Positions 1-6,878 of a DNA stretch of 36,242 bases are shown one piece after another. The stretch comes from an uncultured Clostridia bacterium (GTDB lineage Bacteria > Bacillota > Clostridia > Saccharofermentanales > Saccharofermentanaceae), in contig CAMYXL010000030.1 in the NCBI GenBank assembly GCA_947303255.1, forward strand, positions 1 to 36,242, in the 5' to 3' direction. The notes beneath the pieces were generated by a model that saw only the letters and a program-made list of their open reading frames with translations, ran no database searches and was not told the DNA's origin. The position numbers and the translations under genes are program-made. The first letter of the stretch is position 1. Each line of letters begins with the position of its first letter.

Positions 1-3000
1 GAATGTGATAGGTGCCATCTGAGGAGCAAGGATCGTGTGCTTCTTCTTGTCTTCTTTTGTAAATTCAACTCTCTTAAGAAGATAAGAATCCTGTATCTTA
101 TTAACCTTCTCCATTGCGCTGTTGTAGTCACTTCTCTGACCTTCTTCACGCTCGTCCATAGCAACTACGAGTGATCTCATACGGATCCTTGCAGCACCAA
201 GGTTACTTACTTCGTCGATCTTGAGAAGCGTATAAAGCTTACCGGATGATTCGAGGATCTCCTGAACCTGATCTGAAGTAACGGCATCAAGACCACAACC
301 GAAACTTGTAAGCTGAACAAGTTCGAGATTTGGTTTTGTTATTACAAAAGCTGCTGCCTCATAGAGTCTTGAGTGATACATCCACTGGTCAACAACTCTG
401 ATAGGACGAGCAAGAGTACCAGGAACAGCGACGCTGTCCTCAGTAAGTACTGCAAGTCCGAGTGAATTGATCATATCCGGGATACCATGGTGGATCTCAG
501 GATCACAGTGGTATGGACGACCTGCAAGAACGATACCCTTCTTGTGGTTTTCGTCGAGATACTGAATAACTTTAAGACCTTCGTTACGAATGTCTTCCTT
601 AAACTTCTTATGTTCCTCTTCACCAGCTCTTACGGCAGCGAGAGCCTCATCCTTTGTAACTCCGCAATATGCGAATACTTCAGCAAGTTTCATTGCAGTA
701 TTCTGCATGTTATCAAGAGAGAAGAAAGGATTTAAGTATCTGATCTCTTTTTCTTTCAGATCCTCAACGTTGTTCTTGATAACTTCAGGGTAAGAACAAA
801 CGATAGGACAGTTATAGTGGTTACCGGAATTACTGTTTTCGAGTCTCTCATAAGGAACGTCCGGATAGAAGATCGTAGTTATTCCTCTAGAGATCAGGTT
901 TTCGATATGACCGTGAACAAGCTTTGCAGGATAGCATACGCTCTCTGAAGGGATCGTATCCATTCCTCTCTCGAAAAGGGCATGTGTCGATCTAGCAGAG
1001 ATCTTTACACAGAATCCGAGCTTTGTAAGAACCGTAAACCAGAACGGGTAATTCTCATACTGGTTCAGTGCCCTAGGGATACCGATAACACCTCTCTTAT
1101 CGTCTTTTTCAGGTGTCGGATTATAGTATGAGAATTTTCTCTCATACTTAAACTTAAACATGTTAGGAAGTTTTTCCTTGATCTCTGATTCGATCTTGCC
1201 TTCTCCCTTTTCGCAACGGTTACCGGATACAAATCTTCTGCCGTTGGAGAATGTGGAGATAGTAAGCTTACAGTGGTTGGCACAGCCTTCACATCTGGTG
1301 TTCTCTGTTGTCATGGAGAACTTATCGAGTTTCTCCTCATCAAGAAGACCTGATTTCCATACCTTATCCGGGCATCTCTTTGATGCGATAAGGGCTGCAC
1401 CGAAAGCACCCATGAGACCAGCTACATTAGGACGGATAACGTCTCTTTTTGAAACAAGCTCAAAGCATCTGAGGATCGCATCATTAAGGAATGTACCACC
1501 CTGAACGACGATGTTCTTACCGAGCTGTTCCGTATCTCTGATCTTGATAACTTTATAAAGTGCATTACGTACTACGGAATAAGAAAGACCTGCGGAGATA
1601 TCACCTACGGAAGCTCCTTCTTTCTGAGCCTGCTTAACCTTGGAGTTCATGAATACAGTACATCTGGTACCGAGGTCAACAGGGTTCTTAGCTTTCAAAG
1701 CTTCAACTGAGAATGAATGAGCATCCATCTCGAGTGTCTGAGCAAATGTCTGGATAAAAGATCCGCAACCAGAGGAACATGCCTCGTTGAGCATGATGGA
1801 ATCGATTACTCCGTTTCTGATCCTCATACACTTCATATCCTGACCACCGATATCGATGATGAAATCAACATCAGGACAGAAGAACTTAGCAGACTGGAAG
1901 TGAGCCATTGTCTCGATCTCACCGATATCAACGCCCAATGCAGCCTTGATGATATTCTCACCGTAACCTGTTACACAGGAATATGAGATATAACAATCCT
2001 CAGGCATCTGCTTATAGATATCCTTCAAGATATTTACGGCACTCATGACCGGGTTACCCTTGTTACCTGCATAGAAGGTATAGCAGAGTTCACCCTTCTC
2101 GTTTATAACTACAGCCTTGGTAGTTGTGGAACCGGCATCGATACCGAGGAACATAGGACCTTTCTGATCCTTGAAGTTATGGATCTCGATCATATCCTTG
2201 GCATGACGCTCATCAAACTTATGCTTCTCTTCTTCATCCTTGAAAAGAGGATCGATCCTTATGATATCAGGAGTGAATCCGTCCTTGTTCTTGAATCTCT
2301 CGATCAAGTCGTTAAGGTCGACATCTTCACCTTTGGCACTTAAAGCAGCACCCAAAGCAACGTAGATCTGAGCTTCATCAGGCATCCAGAAAGACTCGAC
2401 ATTATCCTTCAATGTTCTCTCAAAAGCTGCACGAAGCTCAGAGTTAAAGAACAAAGGACCACCGAGGAATGCAACGTGACCTCTGATAGGACGTCCGCAT
2501 GCAAGACCTGCGATAGTCTGGTTAACTACTGACTGATAGATGGAAGCAGCAAGGTCTTCCTTTGCTGCACCTTCATTGATGAGCGGCTGGAGGTCACTCT
2601 TCGCGAAAACGCCACAACGGCTGGCGATCGTATAAAGTGATCTGTAATCTTTTGCAAAATTATTAAGTCCGTCAGCATCGGTCTGAAGAAGCTGAGCCAT
2701 CTGGTCGATAAACGCTCCTGTACCACCTGCGCATGTACCGTTCATACGCTGCTCCAATACAGGATGCATATAAGTGATTTTTGCATCCTCACCGCCGAGC
2801 TCGATGATTACATCAGTCTCAGGATGATATTTATTGATGGCAACAGTTTCAGCCATAACTTCCTGTACGAAATCAAGCTTCAGCCAATTCGCAACTGAAA
2901 GTCCGCCTGAACCCGTGATCGTGATCTTAGTCTTAAGACCCGGGAACTCCTTTTCGAGATCTTTTAAAAGCTCATTCAAAAGACCGGAAACATCTGAGTG

Positions 3001-3099
3001 GTGTCTCTTGTATTCTGAATGAACAATCTTCTCGTCTTCGAGAAGAACAACCTTGATAGTAGTAGATCCGATATCAAGACCTAATTTGAATTCACTCAT
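1..3099 (-). CDS. Acyl-CoA dehydratase activase, large two-ATPase-domain form (3' part missing)
   Basis: This is the first 1033 codons of a protein that runs off the left edge; the family is usually about 1400 residues. It has two ASKHA-type ATPase halves of the BadF/BadG/BcrA/HgdC family. The first starts with GLDIGSTTIK near residue 7, the second with GIDAGSTTTK near 318. Each half keeps the cysteine motifs that in HgdC bridge a 4Fe-4S cluster: CAGGTGAF (about 123) with SRCGVF (about 161), and EACSSGCGSF (about 440) with TRCTVF (about 480). From about residue 670 (GIPRALNQYENYPFW) it continues into a DUF2229-like region. Family members use ATP to inject an electron into a 2-hydroxyacyl-CoA dehydratase or related enzyme. 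No dehydratase subunit gene is visible here, so the partner is unknown. The start is the ATG at 3099, which overlaps the stop of the upstream gene (ATGA), pointing to translational coupling. Family call is confident; substrate unknown. Confidence 0.9.
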   Translation of the reverse strand, partial: MSEFKLGLDIGSTTIKVVLLEDEKIVHSEYKRHHSDVSGLLNELLKDLEKEFPGLKTKITITGSGGLSVANWLKLDFVQEVMAETVAINKYHPETDVIIELGGEDAKITYMHPVLEQRMNGTCAGGTGAFIDQMAQLLQTDADGLNNFAKDYRSLYTIASRCGVFAKSDLQPLINEGAAKEDLAASIYQSVVNQTIAGLACGRPIRGHVAFLGGPLFFNSELRAAFERTLKDNVESFWMPDEAQIYVALGAALSAKGEDVDLNDLIERFKNKDGFTPDIIRIDPLFKDEEEKHKFDERHAKDMIEIHNFKDQKGPMFLGIDAGSTTTKAVVINEKGELCYTFYAGNKGNPVMSAVNILKDIYKQMPEDCYISYSCVTGYGENIIKAALGVDIGEIETMAHFQSAKFFCPDVDFIIDIGGQDMKCMRIRNGVIDSIMLNEACSSGCGSFIQTFAQTLEMDAHSFSVEALKAKNPVDLGTRCTVFMNSKVKQAQKEGASVGDISAGLSYSVVRNALYKVIKIRDTEQLGKNIVVQGGTFLNDAILRCFELVSKRDVIRPNVAGLMGAFGAALIASKRCPDKVWKSGLLDEEKLDKFSMTTENTRCEGCANHCKLTISTFSNGRRFVSGNRCEKGEGKIESEIKEKLPNMFKFKYERKFSYYNPTPEKDDKRGVIGIPRALNQYENYPFWFTVLTKLGFCVKISARSTHALFERGMDTIPSESVCYPAKLVHGHIENLISRGITTIFYPDVPYERLENSNSGNHYNCPIVCSYPEVIKNNVEDLKEKEIRYLNPFFSLDNMQNTAMKLAEVFAYCGVTKDEALAAVRAGEEEHKKFKEDIRNEGLKVIQYLDENHKKGIVLAGRPYHCDPEIHHGIPDMINSLGLAVLTEDSVAVPGTLARPIRVVDQWMYHSRLYEAAAFVITKPNLELVQLTSFGCGLDAVTSDQVQEILESSGKLYTLLKIDEVSNLGAARIRMRSLVVAMDEREEGQRSDYNSAMEKVNKIQDSYLLKRVEFTKEDKKKHTILAPQMAPITF

Positions 3100-3854
3100 T
3101 TTTTCTCTCCGTCAATATTTCTAGGTGCGCCCTTAGGCTGCTTCATTTGCTTGTTTGAGTCGCGAGAAGCTTTTGCTCTTCTCTTTGCTTTGGCTGTGAT
3201 AGCCTTCAGATCCTTATTCATCGAACCGAATATCTCAAGAGACTTCTCCTTAAGCTCCTGCATATGCTTCATCTCTTTATTTCTGATGAGCATTCTGAAG
3301 TCACTGTCTCCGGACATTCTCTTCTTAAACTGATCATTCAACGAGACGCACAGAAGTTCATCCGGTACGCCGAGTCTTATATCAAACGGCTTGCCGAAAG
3401 TATCCGTACATGTGAGGTTCAATCCTTCGAATACCTTGCAGACATTTTCCTCATACTGAGTAAAGTCACATTTTATACCCAGCGAAAACGGGATTCCCGA
3501 GAAATTGATCTTTACATAAGGCAGGTATCTCGAAAAGATAAGATGCAACGTAATGAGTTTCATATAAGACTCAAGATTGATGCATTCCTGATCGCAGATC
3601 AAGGACAACTGTCCTTCAGCCGGCATTTTCGAGATATCGGACTTATCGTCTTCAAAACCATTTGCCCAAAGGTAATAAAGTTCTCTATATACTTCGTTCT
3701 TGAACTTCTCGAAGTCTCTTGTCAAAGGTTCAGCCAATATTTTTTTGCCAACAGAGAAAAAGTACTGCATATAGGTAACTTCAAGGTAACTAGGTACATT
3801 GAACCACTTAAGATAAGCAGCAATATCTCTGGCATTAAACACATACTTGTTCAT
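3096..3854 (-). CDS. Uncharacterised protein coupled to the activase
   Basis: A 252-residue protein I do not recognise. It appears soluble, with no signal peptide or membrane helix. It has many aromatic residues in its first half and a strongly basic, lysine/arginine-rich tail (about residues 220-245, with KAKRRAKAS), which could bind nucleic acid or be disordered. I chose the ATG at 3854 because AGGAG lies five bases upstream. A longer reading to 3890 would overlap the -10 box at 3889-3894, so it cannot be the main start. The stop codon overlaps the start of the dehydratase activase gene by four bases, and both share the promoter just upstream, so the two are one transcription unit. Co-expression suggests a role with the activase, but nothing in the sequence says which. 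Confidence 0.75.
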   Translation of the reverse strand: MNKYVFNARDIAAYLKWFNVPSYLEVTYMQYFFSVGKKILAEPLTRDFEKFKNEVYRELYYLWANGFEDDKSDISKMPAEGQLSLICDQECINLESYMKLITLHLIFSRYLPYVKINFSGIPFSLGIKCDFTQYEENVCKVFEGLNLTCTDTFGKPFDIRLGVPDELLCVSLNDQFKKRMSGDSDFRMLIRNKEMKHMQELKEKSLEIFGSMNKDLKAITAKAKRRAKASRDSNKQMKQPKGAPRNIDGEKK

Positions 3855-3888
3855 AAAATCTCCTGTTAAGCCCATTAAGGCTTTTAAC

Positions 3889-3917
3889 ATTATAGCATAA
3901 TGATTATTTTATGCTAA
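3889..3917 (-). promoter_or_regulatory. Strong sigma-A-like promoter for the 3096-3854 gene
   Basis: On the minus strand a perfect TATAAT (-10, 3889-3894) is preceded by TGC, giving an extended -10. It is followed at 17 bases by TTAGCA (-35, 3912-3917; four of six consensus bases). Transcription would begin near 3882. This leaves a leader of about 28 bases with an imperfect hairpin (GTTAAAAGCC pairing with GGGCTTAAC) just before the ribosome site. Confidence 0.65.
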
Positions 3918-3940
3918 TTATTTATAACGCGCGTAAATAA

Positions 3941-3975
3941 TAAAAAGGAGGCCGCCCCGAAATGGGGCAACCTCC
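3941..3975 (-). terminator. Rho-independent terminator after the 86-residue gene
   Basis: Reading the minus strand, GGAGG-TTGCCCC pairs with GGGGC-GGCCTCC across a short loop and is followed by TTTTTATTATT. It sits between the stop at 4002 and the promoter of the next gene, so it isolates the two units. Confidence 0.8.
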
Positions 3976-4001
3976 CGCTGGTTTACTTTGGAATAAGGAG
4001 A

Positions 4002-4262
4002 TTACTCGTCGATCTCCTCGAATGTACCAAACAGATTGAGTCTGAAAAGCATAGCCTCATCATCAGGATCAGAACAGTAGATCTTTGCGTTGCAAACGAT
4101 ACCGCCTTCGATGAGCTTCATGATACCTGTCATCTGGCTGAGCTTGCTCTTCAAGTTATAACGGTCGTTCTCATCTGTGATGAGATATACGTTACCCTTG
4201 CACTCATCAAGTGCCTTCATCAGTGTCTGTACATCAATGTCATGCATTACAAAAGCTTTCAT
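4002..4262 (-). CDS. Small uncharacterised protein, 86 residues
   Basis: An 86-residue acidic soluble protein (start MKAFVMHDIDVQTLMKAL, end FGTFEEIDE). No catalytic motif, signal peptide or membrane segment is visible. Translation signals are excellent: AAGGAGG lies eight bases before the ATG. The gene has its own terminator and a leader of about 115 bases with hairpins. From memory, similar short proteins with a KLSQ..G..KLIEGG-type core occur in many Clostridia, sometimes under the misleading label poly(A) polymerase. I see no polymerase feature and do not adopt that name. It is probably expressed at a good level and real; its function is unknown. Confidence 0.75.
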   Translation of the reverse strand: MKAFVMHDIDVQTLMKALDECKGNVYLITDENDRYNLKSKLSQMTGIMKLIEGGIVCNAKIYCSDPDDEAMLFRLNLFGTFEEIDE

Positions 4263-4378
4263 CTTATTACCTCCTTGTAGGTACTGTAATCATATATCAT
4301 TTTTGTCCCTGTCGATTTCCCTATCGACAACTATATGATAGCCCTAAGGGGTTTTACGGTCAACGAAGTTTTTGTACA
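4263..4378 (-). promoter_or_regulatory. Structured 5' leader of the 86-residue gene
   Basis: About 115 bases lie between a candidate promoter (-10 TATATA near 4384-4389, -35 TGCACA inside the palindrome at 4405-4421) and the start codon. The minus-strand leader contains a perfect 7-bp hairpin (TGTCGAT/ATCGACA, about 4309-4328) and a smaller CCC/GGG hairpin. ACTGTA at its 5' end can pair with TACAGT just before the SD, closing the whole leader. It does not match any riboswitch class I can recall. Confidence 0.35.
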
Positions 4379-4404
4379 GTTTATATAATTACTAAGGCTT
4401 TCAT

Positions 4405-4421
4405 TTGTGCATTATGCACAA
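4405..4421. repeat. Perfect 17-bp palindrome abutting the folA stop codon
   Basis: TTGTGCAT-T-ATGCACAA, two 8-base arms around one central base, begins directly after the folA stop codon. No T-run follows on either strand, so it is not an intrinsic terminator. It overlaps the candidate -35 element of the downstream 86-residue gene, which is the usual place for a repressor operator. The protein that might bind is unknown. Confidence 0.5.
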
Positions 4422-4919
4422 TCAATTAATGCGTCTATAGTGACATACGTTGAAGCTTACGCCCTTAATGGACATTACTTCATCTTCAACCTCTGTAAGC
4501 TCCCAATCATCGGCCTCATCGAGGTTTGGGAAGTATGCGTCAGCCTCATATTCATTATTGATCTTGGTGATTATTGCCTCATCACAGATAGGAAGAAGCG
4601 TCTTATACATCTCTTCTCCGCCGATAACGAAGATCTTCTCATCCGGATGGTCTTTCTGATACTGATCAAGTTCCTCTGTGGAATGAAGGATTATTGCTCC
4701 CTCCTTCTTAAACTCAGGATTTCTGCTCAGTATGATATTGATCCTTTTTGGAAGTAGTTTCTGCTCCTTAAAAGTAAGTAATGTCTTTCTTCCGAAAACA
4801 ACCGTGTTCCCTGCAGTATATACTCTGAAAACGCCTTTCTGATCTTCAGGAAGCGATACCAGAAGATCGCCCTTATTACCGATTGCCCAATTCTTGTCTA
4901 CTGCTGCGATTGCTATCAT
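4422..4919 (-). CDS. folA: Dihydrofolate reductase
   Basis: Reduces dihydrofolate to tetrahydrofolate with NADPH, supplying one-carbon carriers for purine and thymidylate synthesis. At 165 residues it has the normal family length. Visible motifs are WAIGNKGDL (the mobile loop), LPED with the catalytic aspartate position near residue 26, the cofactor motif VVFGRKT, and VIGGEEMY. The stretch after LPED (QKGVFR) differs from the common DLxxFK and seems one residue longer, and the tryptophan of the usual MPW is absent, so the substrate pocket may be unusual. AAGGAG lies about eight bases before the ATG. It begins 27 bases after the SulP transporter gene with no terminator between, so the two are probably co-transcribed. 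No thyA is in the window. Confidence 0.93.
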   Translation of the reverse strand: MIAIAAVDKNWAIGNKGDLLVSLPEDQKGVFRVYTAGNTVVFGRKTLLTFKEQKLLPKRINIILSRNPEFKKEGAIILHSTEELDQYQKDHPDEKIFVIGGEEMYKTLLPICDEAIITKINNEYEADAYFPNLDEADDWELTEVEDEVMSIKGVSFNVCHYRRIN

Positions 4920-4946
4920 AGAAACTCTCCTTATAATCTTTTTCGA

Positions 4947-6584
4947 TTAGATTATAGCAGAAGATTTTACATATTCCTCAAGGTTGGCAAAGATATGATC
5001 TTTTCCGACTTTTTCGGCAAAGCCTACTTTGTCGAGAGACTTCATAACCTGGTCGTTGATACCTACAAAACAGTAATCTGCATTCTTGCTCTTAAGGTAT
5101 TCAACTGCCTCAAGGATATCCTGTTCAGCTGAAAGGTCGATCATAACGACACCACGGAATGAAAGGATATAGCAGTCATAATTTCTCTCAGCTTTTTCGA
5201 TAGCCTTCAAAAGCTCTCTACCGTTTGCGAAGAAGTATGCACCGACACTATATACGACAGCGCAATCCTTATTCTCGATAAGTGTCTCTTCCTCAACCTT
5301 AACGTTAATCGAAGCAAGGTTCTTGATCATGATGATCATGGAAAGAGCAACACCGATAACGATAGCGTATGTAAGGTCCAAAAGGACTGTAGCGATCATA
5401 GTAACAAAGCAAAGGAGGATTGGCTCCAAAAGCTTATTCTTGAAGTACATCTTGATCGTCTTGAAATCGTTCATCTTAATAGCTGTAACGATAAGTACAC
5501 CGGCAAGCGCAGGATAAGGTACAAGACCGATAACAGGAGCAAGGATGAACATACAAAGGATAAGGAAGATCGACTGGAAAACAGAAGTAAATCTTGTGTT
5601 ACCGCCGCTCTTGATAGCAACAGATGTACGAGCGATAGCCGCTGTTGAAGGAACACCGCCGAAGAAAGGGACTGCCATATTAGCAAGGCCCTGAGCGATG
5701 AGTTCAACGTTAGAGTCGAACTTCTCTTTCTTCATAGCAGCAGCACAAGTACCGCAAAGAAGGCTCTCGATCATTCCGAGAAGTGAGATTGTGATTGCAT
5801 AACCGATTACACTCTTAACCATCTCGAGGTTTACCTGAGTCGGATTCAAGACCTCAGAGTTGATGATGGATCTCGGGATCTTGCCGATAGTATGAACATC
5901 AAGCTTCATCAAAGTAGCAACAACAGTAATGATGATGATGGATACAAGTGAAGCCGGTACGTATTTGCTGAGTTTTTTCGGGAAAAGGAACATTATTGCA
6001 ACTACAGCAAGAGTAAGAGCCAATGCCTTGATGTCGGTTGAAGGAACATTCTTTGCAAAGCAGATAACCTTATCGATCGTTGTCTCGCCTTTTACTTCAA
6101 CGCCAAATGCGTTACCAAGCTGACCGATAGCGATTACAAGCGCAATTCCCGAAGTAAAACCTGTAACAACAGGCTTAGGTATGAACTGGACGAGTCGTCC
6201 GAATCGTAAAAGTCCGCATATAAGAAGGATGAGGCCTGATATGAATGTGGCAAGGAACATTCCCGTAAGACCGTATTTACCGGATACGATAGTACCAAGG
6301 ACAACTGCCATAGCTCCCGTAGGACCTGAGATCTGGAAGCTACCGCCTCCCAAAAGACCGCTTATGATACCTGCGATGATAGCCGTGATAAGACCGCCCG
6401 CGATACCGATTGCTGCATGTTCTGCATCTACACTGGCAGCACCGAAAGCAAGTGCCAACGGAAGTGCTACAGCACCAACCGTAATACCTGATGCAATATC
6501 GCCTATGAGTTTCTTGCCGTTATAGCCTTTGAACTCGTTTACATAGATCTTCTTGTAATGTCCGAAAAAGGGTCTCTTACTCAT
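4947..6584 (-). CDS. SulP-family (SLC26-like) anion transporter with STAS domain
   Basis: A 545-residue polytopic membrane protein. The first about 430 residues form the SulP transport domain with many hydrophobic helices and the family signatures VALPLALAFG in the first helix and ISGPTGAMAVVLG in the third. The last about 110 residues are a soluble STAS domain with the conserved loop MIDLSAEQDIL. SulP proteins move sulfate, bicarbonate, dicarboxylates or other anions across the cytoplasmic membrane, by proton or sodium symport or by exchange; the ion cannot be read from sequence. The start follows GAGGT by five bases. The gene is followed closely by folA; the pairing has no obvious metabolic logic and may just be shared transcription. 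The upstream 130 bases are AT-rich with only weak promoter candidates (such as TATATT near 6620). Confidence 0.93.
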   Translation of the reverse strand: MSKRPFFGHYKKIYVNEFKGYNGKKLIGDIASGITVGAVALPLALAFGAASVDAEHAAIGIAGGLITAIIAGIISGLLGGGSFQISGPTGAMAVVLGTIVSGKYGLTGMFLATFISGLILLICGLLRFGRLVQFIPKPVVTGFTSGIALVIAIGQLGNAFGVEVKGETTIDKVICFAKNVPSTDIKALALTLAVVAIMFLFPKKLSKYVPASLVSIIIITVVATLMKLDVHTIGKIPRSIINSEVLNPTQVNLEMVKSVIGYAITISLLGMIESLLCGTCAAAMKKEKFDSNVELIAQGLANMAVPFFGGVPSTAAIARTSVAIKSGGNTRFTSVFQSIFLILCMFILAPVIGLVPYPALAGVLIVTAIKMNDFKTIKMYFKNKLLEPILLCFVTMIATVLLDLTYAIVIGVALSMIIMIKNLASINVKVEEETLIENKDCAVVYSVGAYFFANGRELLKAIEKAERNYDCYILSFRGVVMIDLSAEQDILEAVEYLKSKNADYCFVGINDQVMKSLDKVGFAEKVGKDHIFANLEEYVKSSAII

Positions 6585-6712
6585 AACTTACCTCATTAGA
6601 TTTTTTCACACGGTTATCAATATACACTACTTATTAAAAGCTTTAATATGATAAATGCACGAAAAGAAACCCTGATAAGACACGGTTTTGTGGATGTTTT
6701 CACTTGAAATCA

Positions 6713-6751
6713 AAACAAACAAAAAGTTGCCTCAGAACTCTGAGACAACTT
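6713..6751 (-). terminator. Intrinsic terminator downstream of tRNA-Pro
   Basis: On the minus strand a 12-base stem (AGTTGTCTCAGA against TCTGAGGCAACT, one wobble pair) is followed by TTTTTGTTTGTTTT. It lies seven bases past the end of the tRNA flanking repeat and would end the tRNA transcript and any read-through from the DUF4214/CHAP gene. Confidence 0.85.
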
Positions 6752-6757
6752 TCTACT

Positions 6758-6858
6758 AAAATATCATGGTCGGAGTGGCGAGACTCGAACTCGCGGCCTC
6801 TTGCTCCCGAAGCAAGCACTCTACCACCTGAGCCACACCCCGATGACCGTGATATTTT
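6758..6858. repeat. 14-bp inverted repeat flanking tRNA-Pro
   Basis: AAAATATCATGGTC (6758-6771) and GACCGTGATATTTT (6845-6858) are inverted copies with one mismatch, placed exactly at the two ends of the tRNA. In the precursor RNA, the leader would pair with the trailer and even with the ACC of the 3' end. Confidence 0.7.
6767..6842 (-). tRNA. tRNA-Pro (anticodon CGG)
   Basis: A 76-base cloverleaf reading CGGGGTG (acceptor), D arm GCTC...GAGT, anticodon stem CTTGC/GCAAG with loop TTCGGGA, T arm GCGAG-TTCGAGT-CTCGC, acceptor CACTCCG, then ACCA. The acceptor pairs fully with one G-U. The anticodon CGG reads the proline codon CCG, and G37 follows it as in other proline tRNAs. The 3' CCA is encoded. 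A terminator follows directly. The upstream gene ends only 36 bases away without a clear terminator, so the tRNA may be co-transcribed with it or use a weak promoter (TATAAA near 6856-6861). Confidence 0.96.
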
Positions 6859-6878
6859 ATATCACCTAAGTGCAAAAA

